A stretch of DNA of 64,000 nt, from positions 744,001-808,000 of the forward strand of contig NZ_OY764190.1 of the NCBI RefSeq assembly GCF_963668215.1, read 5' to 3'. Made by a program: the position numbers and the translations under genes. The notes beneath the pieces were generated by a model. It searched no databases. It saw only the letters and a program-made list of their open reading frames with translations, and was not told where the DNA came from. This document shows, piece by piece, positions 27,578 through 37,148 of the stretch (position 1 is its first letter; the number at the start of each line of letters is the position of its first letter). This stretch comes from an uncultured Desulfosarcina sp. Lineage in GTDB: Bacteria > Desulfobacterota > Desulfobacteria > Desulfobacterales > Desulfosarcinaceae.

Positions 27578-28357
27578 CTAATACATTTCCTCCGAATACG
27601 GGATTCCGTTCCTTTTCAAAATGTTCCAATAGTCTCCGCTTTCTTTGAGTTTTTGGAACGCTTCATCGAACCGTTTCAGCAGACGTTTTGAATTTGGATA
27701 GGATTTCGATACCATCAGATAAGACGGAGACAGTTCATACGGTTTTTCCAATACGCCGAAATGGTTTTTATGGTCGGGGAAAAGTTTGCCTATCAGATAC
27801 CACCCGACCATTTCGTTAAGAGGGAACAGTTGGATTCTGCCGGCCTGCAGTTTTTTGAGCGTCTCTTCCGGATTGGCCGTATACTCGACTTCCAGCCCGG
27901 CTTTCATGAAATCGCTTTCGTACCAGTAGCCCCTTACTCCGCCGATCTTATAGGGTTTTAAATCTTCCAGCGTGTTCCATCGGTGGTTCTCGGAAAAATA
28001 ATCTTTGTAACAGAAAAAGCTGACTCTCCCTACAAACAGGGGTTGCGCTGAAAACAGATAGTCACGTTCCCGTTCAACATTCTTCGAATATGGAAATGTC
28101 GCCCATACTTCTCCTTCCTTGACATTCAACTGCCCTCTTCTCCATGGATAAAATTTGAAGACAGGACTCATGTCCATATTCTTTATGACCGTACTCACAA
28201 TTTCGGTGCAGAATCCGTAATTCTCTGCACATTCCGTTGTATATGGAAGATATTCGCTGGTGGTCAGGTAAACATCTTCGGAGTAACTGTCCGGTATGGT
28301 AATAAAAAAAGAAAAAATACACCCCACCATGACAAGCCATTTTTGTATTCTGGGCAT
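27578..28357 (-). CDS. Periplasmic solute-binding protein (family 3-like)
   Basis: A 259-residue exported protein. The signal peptide is MVGCIFSFFITIPDSYS-ED, and the mature part starts VYLTTSEYLPYTTE, continuing with KNMDMSPVFKFYPWRRG and a GGVRGYWYE hinge-like motif. This resembles amino-acid-binding-type proteins often found without transporter genes. AAGGAG precedes the ATG. It is a distant relative of the protein beyond the insertion sequence, suggesting a paralogous pair. Confidence 0.75.
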   Translation of the reverse strand: MPRIQKWLVMVGCIFSFFITIPDSYSEDVYLTTSEYLPYTTECAENYGFCTEIVSTVIKNMDMSPVFKFYPWRRGQLNVKEGEVWATFPYSKNVERERDYLFSAQPLFVGRVSFFCYKDYFSENHRWNTLEDLKPYKIGGVRGYWYESDFMKAGLEVEYTANPEETLKKLQAGRIQLFPLNEMVGWYLIGKLFPDHKNHFGVLEKPYELSPSYLMVSKSYPNSKRLLKRFDEAFQKLKESGDYWNILKRNGIPYSEEMY

Positions 28358-28960
28358 AGTTTTCTCCTTATGTTTTTAAGCTAAAAAGGCATAACGATCC
28401 CTGTGGTTTCAACGAAATACGAGCGTCCGCATTGTGTGGTTGTTCTGCTCAAGATAGTATTTATCGCCACATGGAGATGAGAATCATATTCAGTCTCCTT
28501 ATTCGTCAGTTCTTAGGATCAGGCATCTCTGGGGGCAACCTGCCAGTAAAATCGATCGGGGGTTACTTCGAATGGTAGCGCACAATGCCGAGGTAGGTGC
28601 TGTTTTCTATTCTTGCAGGAGATATCCGCTAAGGCAGCAACTGCTTGCAGGGGAGCAACGCTCGCAAAGCTTCACGGGCCAGAATAATCGTTTCGGTCCT
28701 TGTTTTTCCTTTCTATGAGTGCCCGAATCATCGGTGTTTGTTAATATTGCAATGATTATTTCGATGGTAGAACGACTCCGGATTTGAAAACGATCCTTCC
28801 TGTATTTTGCGTAAATTAGACAGATTATGCAGAGTCTACATAATTATTGGCAATTATGTCAATTCTGATGATGACACGCAATGCTGCTACAAATTTGCCA
28901 CAGTATGTTCCGAAACTCGGATTCACGAAGAAAAGCCTTGGTACTACCGGCATTAAGGCA
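28358..28960. other. Noncoding region, nothing recognised
   Basis: A 600-base gap between the solute-binding protein and the RND pump genes. I find no convincing gene, RNA or repeat. The sequence is less GC-rich than its neighbours. The 5' end near 28358-28450 would carry the promoter for the minus-strand solute-binding protein. Confidence 0.5.
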
Positions 28961-31900
28961 TCATTTCGGTCCATCGACCGAGGGCGCCTCGTCGGGTTCG
29001 GCCTGCGCAGGTTTCGGCCCCAACCGCCTATGGACCGCGCGGATACAATCGTCGACGATCAAATAGAGCGCCGGTACGTAGAGCAGGGTCAGCAGGGTCG
29101 CCGCCAGCAGGCCGAAACTGATGCTCACAGCCATGGGGATAAGGAATTGCGCCTGGAAACTGCGTTCCAGCAGCAAAGGGAAGAGCCCGGCAATGGTGGT
29201 CACCGAGGTCAGCAGCACCGGTCGGAAACGGGAGCGGCCGGATTGAACCACCGCTTCGGCAATCGCCATGCCGCCGCGATGGGCGCGGTTGATGAAGTCG
29301 ATCAGAATCAGCGAATCGTTGACCACGATGCCGGAAAGAGCCACGATGCCGAAAATGCTGATGATGGTAAACGCCAGCCCCATGACCAGATGCCCGAGCA
29401 CGGCACCGATCAATCCGAAGGGAATGGCCATCATGATGATCACCGGCTGAATGTAGGATCGAAACTGGGTGGCCAGCAGCAGAAAGATACCCATGAGGGC
29501 CAGGGTGAATCCCTTTTTCAAACTCCCCAGAGACTCCTGGGTGCGCTTTTCCTGCCCTTCCAGATCGTAGCGCAGTCCGGGATAGCGCTTAAGCAGCCGG
29601 GGTAGAAATTCCGCATTGAGATCGGCGACGATCTTGCTTGCGTTGCCCACATCCTCGTCGATATCGCTGCTCACCGTGATCACCCGTTTACGGTCAACCC
29701 GGCGGATCAACGAATAGGCCCGTGAAGGCGACACTTCGGCCACCTCGGTAAGGGGAACCTGCCGGCCGTCCGGGGTGCGCACCCGGACCTGCTCGATGGA
29801 GAAAAGAGTCCTTCGGTCTTGTTCGGCATAGCGCACCTGAACCTTGACATCGTCCTTGCCGCGCTGAATGCGCAAGGCTTCCTCACCGTAAAACCCCTGG
29901 CGAAGCTGGCGGGCGATATCGCTCATGGTCACGCCGATGCTCTGAGCGCCGTCCTTGATCCGCATGCGCCGTTCGGGCTTGCCGGGTTTGAAGTCGTCGG
30001 CAATGTCGTAGGTTCCCGGATACTTGCCCAACTCGTTTTTCAGTTCCGCAGCGGCCAGTTCCAGCTGATTGAAATCGTCGCCGATCAACTGGATCTCGAT
30101 GGGGCTTCCCGCCGGCCCCCCCTCGATGGTGAAAAAGGAGAGCTGGTCCACGCCGGGGATTTCACCGGCAAACTCCCGCCACCGGTTGATGACGGCATTG
30201 ACCGAAACCCGCGGCCGTTCAGCCGACGAAATCATCTCGATCCACACTTCGCCGCAGTGGCCGCCGATCTGCGACGGCTTCCAGTCCCTTCTGGGAATAA
30301 AACCGGTTAACGAGTAGGTATTGGTGATCAGGTTCTTTCCCCCATCCAGCTTACCGGCGAAAGCCTCGTTGAGTTTGAACGCCTGCTGCTCCAGGTAGGC
30401 AATGGTTTGCGCCGTGGTGGTCACCGGCGTTCCCAAGGGATAGTTGACTTCGGCGATCACCCAGTCGCTGTCGCCCTTGGGCATGAAGATGAAGGGCACG
30501 TAACCGCCGCGCAGGATCCCCAGGCTGACGATCAGAACGCCTACACCGATGGAAAACGTAAAATAGCGATTTTCAACCACGTACCGCAAAATCGGCGTAT
30601 AGATGCGTTCGATAGTATACTGCAGCCCGTTTTCAACCCGTCCGAGAATTTTCTCGTGAATGGCCCGACCGACTTTTCTGCCGGCCAGCCGGCTTTTCTG
30701 CAAGGCTCCCTCCAGATGCGCCGGCAGAATGATCAGGGCTTCGCCCAAAGAAACGATCAGGATGGCGATCACCGCCCGGGGCATGACGCTGATGAATTTG
30801 CCCATGATGCCGGTAATGAACATCAGCGGCGTGAACGCCACGACCGTGGTGGTCACAGCCATGATCACCGGTCCGCCCACCTCTCCGGCGCCATCCACCA
30901 CCGCACGGATGGGAGACTTGCCCTGCCCGTAATGGGTAAAGATGTTCTCCCCGACGATAATGGCGTCATCCACCAGAATGCCCAAAGTCATGATGAAGGC
31001 GAACAGGGAGATCATATTGATGGTTTCGCCCCCGAAATCCAGCACAATGAAGGCTCCCATGAAAGAGATGGGAATGCCTACGGAAACCCAGAAGGCCAGA
31101 CGCAGGTTGAGAAACAGGGCCAGGGCGATGAACACGAGGATGATTCCCTGGTACCCGTTGCGCAGCAGCAGGCTGATGCGGTCCCGCACCATGGTGGACA
31201 GATCGAACCAGGTGGCCAGTTCGATGCCGGCCGGCATGCGATCGCGGTTTTCGGCCACGTATTGCTCAACGGTGTCGGAGATGGCGATTACATCCTCCTG
31301 GTTGGTGCGGTTGACTTGCACCAGGGCGGCGGGCTTGCCATTGAAGCGGGCGATGATGTCCGTATCCTCGAATCCGTCGACCACCGTGGCCACCTGCCCC
31401 AACCGCACCACCGTCCCGTCGGTGTCGGTAATCAAAGGTAGGGCCTCGAACTCTTTTCCGGTGTAAAGCTGGCCTTTGGCCCGCACCAGTATCTCCCCGT
31501 GGTCGGTCTTGATGGCACCGCCGGGAAGATCCAGGCTTCCGGTTCTCAGGGTGTGGACCACCTGGTCGAAGCTCAGCCCGTAGCGTCTCAGGTTCTCCTC
31601 GGAGACCTCCACCGCGATCTCGAAGTCCCGCACCCCCACCAGCGTGGCCAGCGAGATGGGGCCCGTATCCACCAGATCATCCCGGATGCGGTCCGCCGTC
31701 TGGCGTAGGAGCTTTTCGGATACATCACCGTACACGGCCACGGTAATGGCCGGGTTGCGGTTGATGATTTCGGTAATGATGGGGTCTTCGGCCTCGTCGG
31801 GGAACGTATCGATAAGGTCCACTTCGTTCTTGATGTCGTCCATGACCTTCTGGACATCGGCGTCCTTGTCCAGTTCGACGGTCACCGAGCCGCTGCCTTC

Positions 31901-32158
31901 CCGGGATGAGGAATAGGTCCGCTTGATGTTCTCGATCCCCTTGATCTTCTCCTCGATCTTGATGCAGATCCCCTCCTCCACCTCGGCCGGGCTGGCGCCG
32001 GGATAAGGAACGGTGACATTGATCATATCCAGGGCAAACTGGGGAAACATCTCCCTTCGCATGTTCACCACCGTCAACAGCCCCGCAACGATGATGAACA
32101 TCATGATCAGGTTGACCGCAACGCGGTTATCTACGGACCATTGGGCGAGTCTTTTCAT
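28961..32158 (-). CDS. RND efflux pump inner-membrane subunit (AcrB/HAE1-like)
   Basis: A 1065-residue proton-driven exporter with the duplicated RND layout: helix 1 (VAVNLIMMFIIVAGLL), a large periplasmic loop, helices 2-6, and the repeat in the second half. The transmembrane motif LGILVDDAIIVGEN carries the aspartate pair used in proton relay. The Pro-Gly-Ala-Ser motif (PYPGASPAEVEEGICIKIEE) is typical. It shares a four-base overlap with the adaptor gene. No outer-membrane TolC gene or regulator lies next to it, so it must use one encoded elsewhere. Substrate unknown. Confidence 0.9.
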   Translation of the reverse strand: MKRLAQWSVDNRVAVNLIMMFIIVAGLLTVVNMRREMFPQFALDMINVTVPYPGASPAEVEEGICIKIEEKIKGIENIKRTYSSSREGSGSVTVELDKDADVQKVMDDIKNEVDLIDTFPDEAEDPIITEIINRNPAITVAVYGDVSEKLLRQTADRIRDDLVDTGPISLATLVGVRDFEIAVEVSEENLRRYGLSFDQVVHTLRTGSLDLPGGAIKTDHGEILVRAKGQLYTGKEFEALPLITDTDGTVVRLGQVATVVDGFEDTDIIARFNGKPAALVQVNRTNQEDVIAISDTVEQYVAENRDRMPAGIELATWFDLSTMVRDRISLLLRNGYQGIILVFIALALFLNLRLAFWVSVGIPISFMGAFIVLDFGGETINMISLFAFIMTLGILVDDAIIVGENIFTHYGQGKSPIRAVVDGAGEVGGPVIMAVTTTVVAFTPLMFITGIMGKFISVMPRAVIAILIVSLGEALIILPAHLEGALQKSRLAGRKVGRAIHEKILGRVENGLQYTIERIYTPILRYVVENRYFTFSIGVGVLIVSLGILRGGYVPFIFMPKGDSDWVIAEVNYPLGTPVTTTAQTIAYLEQQAFKLNEAFAGKLDGGKNLITNTYSLTGFIPRRDWKPSQIGGHCGEVWIEMISSAERPRVSVNAVINRWREFAGEIPGVDQLSFFTIEGGPAGSPIEIQLIGDDFNQLELAAAELKNELGKYPGTYDIADDFKPGKPERRMRIKDGAQSIGVTMSDIARQLRQGFYGEEALRIQRGKDDVKVQVRYAEQDRRTLFSIEQVRVRTPDGRQVPLTEVAEVSPSRAYSLIRRVDRKRVITVSSDIDEDVGNASKIVADLNAEFLPRLLKRYPGLRYDLEGQEKRTQESLGSLKKGFTLALMGIFLLLATQFRSYIQPVIIMMAIPFGLIGAVLGHLVMGLAFTIISIFGIVALSGIVVNDSLILIDFINRAHRGGMAIAEAVVQSGRSRFRPVLLTSVTTIAGLFPLLLERSFQAQFLIPMAVSISFGLLAATLLTLLYVPALYLIVDDCIRAVHRRLGPKPAQAEPDEAPSVDGPK

Positions 32159-33426
32159 TTAATTCTGATCTTCATCCCCGATACCGCATTGGAAATCGGC
32201 GTGGTGATCACCCGATCGCCGTCGGCAAGGCCTTCGTTGATCAGCACTTCGGTTTTAAAGCGGCGCAGGACGGCAACCGGCCGTATCTCCAGCCGGTCGT
32301 CGACGGCCAGATAAACGGTGTCGTCGTCGCGGACCAGATGCCGCGGCAGGCGATGGACATGATCCACCTGACGTCCCTGGATTCTTACCGTGACGAACAT
32401 GCCCGGCTTCATGCGCCCGGCGGCATTCGCCATGGGATCGGCGCCGGTTGCTTCATCCACCTGCACGACCACCGGAAGGGTTCGGGTGGTCTGGTCCAGG
32501 GCCGCCTTGATCCTTGCCACTTTGCCGATCCAGATCCGGGGCGGTTCGGTTTCGGAAAACCGCACCTCTGCCTTTAACCCTTCTCCGGAGCCAGCCCCGT
32601 CGGGAAACCAGGCCAGATCGCCCACCGGAATTTTCACCTCGATGTCGAATGCCCCGGCCCGGTAAATGCTGCCCACCGGCTGGCCCACACTCAGGTGTTG
32701 GCCGATTTCGACCGTCTTTTGCGTCACCCAGGCCTCGTAGGGGGCCTCGATTCGGCAGCGCTCCAGATCCAGCTTGGCCTGTTCCCAGGCCACCCTGGCC
32801 ATCTCCAACTGGCTTTGCAGCCGGACGCGATTGGGGCCGATGAGAGCCATTTGGTTTTCCAGGGCCTGCAGCCGCTCCCGGCTGGTGAGGTATTGACGAT
32901 CGGCTTTATCCAGTACGCTCTGGGAGGTCATATCCTTGCCGGCCAGTTTCTTCAGCCGTTTGACCTCCGCCAGCGCCAGCTTCATATCGGCCCGGGCCAG
33001 TTCCAGGCTGGCATCGAGATTGAGGACATCCTGTTCCAGACGGTCCAGGTCGGCCTCGGCCTGGCGGATGCCCACCTTCGTTCGCCGCACGGCCAGTTCG
33101 TAGTCCTGCGGGTCGATGGCCACCAGGACTTCACCGGACCTGACGAAGCCGCCTTCGATGAAATTCGGATGCAGGGCCACCACTTCCCCACGCACCCGGG
33201 CCACCAGTTTCAACGCCTCCCGCGGAGCGACCGTGCCGTAAGCCTCGACAAACATGGGCAAGCTTTGCGAACGGGTAGTCACGGTTTCCACCAGGCGGCC
33301 GTTGGACACCCGCTCCTGCTTTTCGGCCCGAGGCCGCAGTTGCACCAGCAAAAAGGCGACGGCAGCGGAGACCAGCAGCACAACCAGAACGCGAACGGTT
33401 TTAAACAGGGCGCCTTTCTTCATCAT
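32155..33426 (-). CDS. RND efflux periplasmic adaptor (HlyD/MFP family)
   Basis: A 423-residue membrane-fusion protein linking the RND pump to an outer-membrane channel. One N-terminal membrane anchor (VLVVLLVSAAVAFLLVQL) is followed by a lipoyl half-motif (ARVRGEVVALHPNFIEGGFVR), a long alpha-hairpin (about residues 115-215, AEADLDRLEQDVLNLD), a second lipoyl half and a C-terminal beta-barrel. No lipobox cysteine is present, so it is membrane-anchored and not a lipoprotein. It precedes and overlaps the pump gene. Confidence 0.9.
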   Translation of the reverse strand: MMKKGALFKTVRVLVVLLVSAAVAFLLVQLRPRAEKQERVSNGRLVETVTTRSQSLPMFVEAYGTVAPREALKLVARVRGEVVALHPNFIEGGFVRSGEVLVAIDPQDYELAVRRTKVGIRQAEADLDRLEQDVLNLDASLELARADMKLALAEVKRLKKLAGKDMTSQSVLDKADRQYLTSRERLQALENQMALIGPNRVRLQSQLEMARVAWEQAKLDLERCRIEAPYEAWVTQKTVEIGQHLSVGQPVGSIYRAGAFDIEVKIPVGDLAWFPDGAGSGEGLKAEVRFSETEPPRIWIGKVARIKAALDQTTRTLPVVVQVDEATGADPMANAAGRMKPGMFVTVRIQGRQVDHVHRLPRHLVRDDDTVYLAVDDRLEIRPVAVLRRFKTEVLINEGLADGDRVITTPISNAVSGMKIRIK

Positions 33427-33552
33427 ATGAAACCTTTGGCGGACGTATCGGCCGCTTTCTCGTATGGTATCGATTCACATTATCGCTACAAGCATAGAAG
33501 GAAGGCTCACAACATGCGCAACATCGCAAAAAGTCGTAATTTAAATCTTTTT

Positions 33553-33622
33553 GTCATTCCGGCGCAGGCCGGAATCCAGTCATTTCAACGATATATGGAT
33601 GCCGAGGCGAGCCCGGCATGAC
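33553..33622. repeat. Dispersed palindromic repeat, copy 2
   Basis: GTCATTCCGGCGCAGGCCGG forms a stem at 33553-33572 and is followed by ATCCAGTCATTTCAA (33574-33588), the exact reverse complement of the 15-mer at 18954-18968. CCCGGCATGACGG closes the unit. It lies in the 325-base gap between the adaptor gene and nifV, which otherwise shows nothing. Confidence 0.65.
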
Positions 33623-33752
33623 GGATTCGGTACTTTTTGATAGACCATCAATATTGGAGCACACTTCGATTCGCATGAGCGCTTCGTGTCAGAGAATTAA
33701 TCTATCGAATCAGATTTGGCTTTTCAACGCTTTTATTCGTGAGAGTAGGCCC

Positions 33753-34934
33753 TCAGATAGGACGGTGGTCAGGAAAGATACGGTGATACAGGCGGGTGAG
33801 TTCAAAGGGGGAGAAGGCTGTTTTTTTTCTCAGGGACTCGTCCTGAACAACGGAAAGCAGACGTTGGGTATCCTCGGCATCCAAAACCACGCCGGCGTGT
33901 TCCATGAGATGTCTGATCACGCTGATGCCGCTATGCCGCCCTACCACCAACCGGGCACACTTGTGGCCTACCGTCTCGGGAGAAAACGGCTGATAGGTGG
34001 ATGGGTCTTTCAACAGAGCCGCACAATGGATGCCCGATTCGTGGGTGAAAACCGCTTCGCCCACAATCGGCCGGTCCGGTGCAATCGTGCGGTCAGTCAT
34101 CCGGGCTACCCATTGGCAGATCTTTGCCAGCCGGCGTGTATCGACCGACGAAGATCGATGCTCAAGGGTTTTGGCCGCGACGGCCACCTGCTCCAATGCG
34201 GCGTTGCCGGCACGTTCGCCGAGTCCGTTGACCGTGACGCTGACCGCCTGCGCTCCCGCCTCGATGGCGCTGATTGCATTGGCCGTCGCCATACCCAGAT
34301 CGTTGTGGCCGTGAAATTCAAGAGAGGTTTTTCCCAGTAAAGGAATCAGCCGTTGGACCAGTTGGGCGACCTGGAACGGGCGGGTCAGGCCGACGGTGTC
34401 GGCGATGCGCACCCGATGCGCACCGCAGGCGGATGCCGTGCAGGCAAAGGTGTTGAGAAAACCGGGATCGGCCCGAAAAGCGTCCTGGGCACCTACGGAT
34501 ACCAGCGAGAATCGCTCCAGGGCCAATGGGATCAGCTTGCAGAGCTGCTCTTTCACCCAGCCTTGGCTTTTCCCCATGGCCTGCAAAAGGACCGAGGAAA
34601 CCGGGAAGCTGATGTGCACACCGGCAGTGCCGCATTCTGCTGCCAGGTCGATGTCCTTTTCAAGCGCCCGGCACCAGCTTGTGAGAAAAGCAGCAGGGTT
34701 AAGGGCGACCATGGCGCTTATCTCATCGCAGGCCGTGGGCCCCATGGCCGGGGTGCCGACTTCCAGTTCGTCTACGCCGGCTTCGTCCAACAGACGAACG
34801 AGAGCCAGCTTCTCTTCGGTGTTAAACACCACGCCGGGCGCCTGTTCGCCGTCGCGCAGGGTTGTGTCGATGATCCACACCTGCTTGCTATCGACAAAGC
34901 CGGTCATTTGACTTTGTTTCTCCATACTATCCAT
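33753..34934 (-). CDS. nifV: Homocitrate synthase NifV
   Basis: A 393-residue enzyme that condenses acetyl-CoA with 2-oxoglutarate to homocitrate, the organic ligand of FeMo-co. The alpha-isopropylmalate/homocitrate synthase motifs are seen: IDTTLRDGEQAPGVVF, the metal-binding FHGHNDLGMATAN and GLGERAGNA. It is last in the nif cluster, 43 bases after the HEPN-like gene, which supports NifV over isopropylmalate or citramalate synthase. Confidence 0.9.
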   Translation of the reverse strand: MDSMEKQSQMTGFVDSKQVWIIDTTLRDGEQAPGVVFNTEEKLALVRLLDEAGVDELEVGTPAMGPTACDEISAMVALNPAAFLTSWCRALEKDIDLAAECGTAGVHISFPVSSVLLQAMGKSQGWVKEQLCKLIPLALERFSLVSVGAQDAFRADPGFLNTFACTASACGAHRVRIADTVGLTRPFQVAQLVQRLIPLLGKTSLEFHGHNDLGMATANAISAIEAGAQAVSVTVNGLGERAGNAALEQVAVAAKTLEHRSSSVDTRRLAKICQWVARMTDRTIAPDRPIVGEAVFTHESGIHCAALLKDPSTYQPFSPETVGHKCARLVVGRHSGISVIRHLMEHAGVVLDAEDTQRLLSVVQDESLRKKTAFSPFELTRLYHRIFPDHRPI

Positions 34935-34977
34935 ACAGGACCATCTGCCCTATCCTCTAAAAAAAATTCGTTAGAAA

Positions 34978-35400
34978 TTATGCTACAGCGGACGCTGGCC
35001 GGTTCTGCGGAACATGTTGGTCGATGAAATGGGCCACCTCATCGCCCACGGCCAGGATCTCCCGGATCACATCGTCTCCCGGCGGCTCACGGTGCTCGAC
35101 GGTCAAGGCACACATGTCGTCAACAGCTTCGATCTGTCTAATCCGTTCGGCCATTCCGGGATTTAGGGGACATACCTCCGACAGGGATTCCACCAGCCCG
35201 GACAGCGTGTGGTCCACCGGCATTTGATGATGGTAGTGCGCCATCCCCACGATGAGTTTTTCGATAGCCATGGCGGCCAGTTGAAAGATCAGTTCGTTAT
35301 TGAACACCGCAGGACGGGAGACGCCGTTGCTGGCGGTCTTCAGATATTCTCGTCCGGCCTGAATATAGTCCTGCCAACCGCTGATGGATTGAATCTGCAT
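34978..35400 (-). CDS. HEPN-like small protein in the nif cluster
   Basis: A 140-residue soluble helical protein (EYLKTASNGVSRPAVFNNEL, then LAAMAIEKLIVGMAHYHHQ). The arrangement resembles HEPN-type helical proteins, although the Arg-x4-His nuclease motif is not evident. AAAGGAG precedes the ATG. It lies between the ferredoxin-like gene and nifV. A role in FeMo-co assembly or in protecting nitrogenase is only suggested by position. Confidence 0.55.
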   Translation of the reverse strand: MQIQSISGWQDYIQAGREYLKTASNGVSRPAVFNNELIFQLAAMAIEKLIVGMAHYHHQMPVDHTLSGLVESLSEVCPLNPGMAERIRQIEAVDDMCALTVEHREPPGDDVIREILAVGDEVAHFIDQHVPQNRPASAVA

Positions 35401-35441
35401 GGAGCCTCTCCTTTCGATGCAATGATGTCCGGTGATGTCTG

Positions 35442-35747
35442 TCAGGCGATCAGAAGATTGTCGACCACTTCTCCATCTTCCAGGGCATCCAAAATCTCGT
35501 CCACCGTGTCCTCGCTTTCCACCCCGCCATACCAGTGTCCCATGGGGTAGACCACCATCACCGGTCCGTGGTCACAGGCCTTCATGCAGCCGGTGCTGGT
35601 AATCTGGGCGTTCAGCCCGCGATCGAGAATTTCGTTTTCGATGTAAGGCAAAAGATCTGTCGCGCCCTTTTTGTGGCAAACGCCTTTGGGATCGCCGCCG
35701 GCACGAAAACTGGCACAGACAAAAATATGATATTCCGGTTTTTCCAT
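35442..35747 (-). CDS. Thioredoxin-like 2Fe-2S ferredoxin of the nif cluster
   Basis: A 101-residue protein with four cysteines in the pattern of thioredoxin-fold 2Fe-2S ferredoxins: FVCASFRAGGDPKGVC and TSTGCMKACDHGPVMVVYP. Such proteins accompany nifB in many diazotrophs and may supply electrons or hold a cluster during cofactor assembly. GGAGG precedes the ATG, 35 bases after nifB. The exact partner is unknown. Confidence 0.85.
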   Translation of the reverse strand: MEKPEYHIFVCASFRAGGDPKGVCHKKGATDLLPYIENEILDRGLNAQITSTGCMKACDHGPVMVVYPMGHWYGGVESEDTVDEILDALEDGEVVDNLLIA

Positions 35748-35781
35748 TTACGATTGGCCTCCTTTTTTGGTGAAGTAGAAA

Positions 35782-37044
35782 TCACATGCAGCCCATTCCT
35801 GCCATTGGATGCCGCTTGTTACACGCCTCGATATCCCGCCGAACCATGAAGTTCATGCTGTGGCCTTCGAAAACGGCTTCGGCGGCCTCTTCGATCATGC
35901 CGTCCAGCTCCAGGATATCAATCTTCTTTTTGCTCAGTACACGGCGGGGGTTGTCGCCGATGCCGGCGACCATCAACGCCCTGCAATCGGTCAGCAGTTT
36001 GCCGAGATCTTCCCAGCGTTGCAGGCCGCCGCCAGGTTCGGGCGTCTTGCGGGTTTCGACGAAATAAATTTCGCCATTATCCCGCCTGCCGTAGATAAAC
36101 AATTCTTCGGCCTTGCCGAGCTTCTGATTGACCAGCACGCCTTCCAGGCTGGCCACAGCCACGTATGGGCGCGTTTCGCCCAATATTTCTGGGAGTTGGG
36201 AGCATTCCTGCAGCTTTTCGTTTACCGCGCAGCCGTTTTCCTGCCCCAGGATTCCCACCGCATCGGCCCGGCAGCGTTTGCAGTGGTACATCTGGGGGAT
36301 ATGCCGGGCCGCCTTCTTGCGGATCGCGGCAACAGCTTCCTTGGACGGTTCTTCCAAATGAGCGAATTTGGCCCCCTTGTTGGGGTAAAAGGGAATGCAG
36401 TTGAGAATGTCCACCCGCAAATCGGCCATCTTCTCGGCCACCGTCTCGATGTGGGTTTCGTTGATTCCCGGCACAATGATGGTGTTGACCTTGGTGGTGA
36501 CGTTTTTCTCCTTGAGGCGGATGATGGCTTCGAGCTGTTTTTCCAGCAGGACATCGAAGCCGGCCCCTGGCCCCAGCACCTTCTTGCCGTGACGGACGAA
36601 GGAATACAACTGGGAACCGATTTCAGGATCGACAGCATTCAAGGTGATGGTAACATGGCTGACATTCAGTTCGGCCAACTCATCGATATATGGGCCGATG
36701 CCCAAACCATTGGTCGCCAGGCAAAGAATCATCTCGGGGTAACGTTCTCTCGTCAGCCGCAGCGTCTCCATGGTTTCGTCGGGGTTGGCGAACGGGTCCC
36801 CCGGCCCGGCAATGCCCACAACCGAAATGTTCTTCACTTCCTCCAGGACATATTCGAGATAGGCCATGGCCTGACGCGGGGTCAGGACCGCACTGGTTAC
36901 ACCGGGCCGACTCTCATTCACGCAGTCGTATTTACGATCGCAGTAATTGCATTGAATATTACAGCGCGGCGCCACAGGAAGGTGCACCCTTCCGTATTTG
37001 CCTCTCATTTTGGCATTGAAACAGGGGTGGTTTTCTATATTCAT
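35782..37044 (-). CDS. nifB: Nitrogenase cofactor biosynthesis protein NifB
   Basis: NifB is a radical SAM enzyme that builds NifB-co, the 8Fe-9S-C precursor of FeMo-co. The 420 residues contain PRCNIQCNYCDRKYDCVNES with the CxxxCxxC cluster site, followed by AGPGDPFANPDET. A NifX-like C-terminal domain (from about residue 290, ending GHSMNFMVRRDIEACNKRH) binds or passes on the cofactor precursor. It follows nifN after about 100 bases. Confidence 0.95.
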   Translation of the reverse strand: MNIENHPCFNAKMRGKYGRVHLPVAPRCNIQCNYCDRKYDCVNESRPGVTSAVLTPRQAMAYLEYVLEEVKNISVVGIAGPGDPFANPDETMETLRLTRERYPEMILCLATNGLGIGPYIDELAELNVSHVTITLNAVDPEIGSQLYSFVRHGKKVLGPGAGFDVLLEKQLEAIIRLKEKNVTTKVNTIIVPGINETHIETVAEKMADLRVDILNCIPFYPNKGAKFAHLEEPSKEAVAAIRKKAARHIPQMYHCKRCRADAVGILGQENGCAVNEKLQECSQLPEILGETRPYVAVASLEGVLVNQKLGKAEELFIYGRRDNGEIYFVETRKTPEPGGGLQRWEDLGKLLTDCRALMVAGIGDNPRRVLSKKKIDILELDGMIEEAAEAVFEGHSMNFMVRRDIEACNKRHPMAGMGCM

Positions 37045-37148
37045 GGTTTCCGGTCCCTGAATGATTGGTTTAAGTTCTGAGGTCGAAGATCCGAAATCAG
37101 TCTTCCGTCCTCCAACATCCGTTTTCTGTCATCTGGCCACCGTCAACC

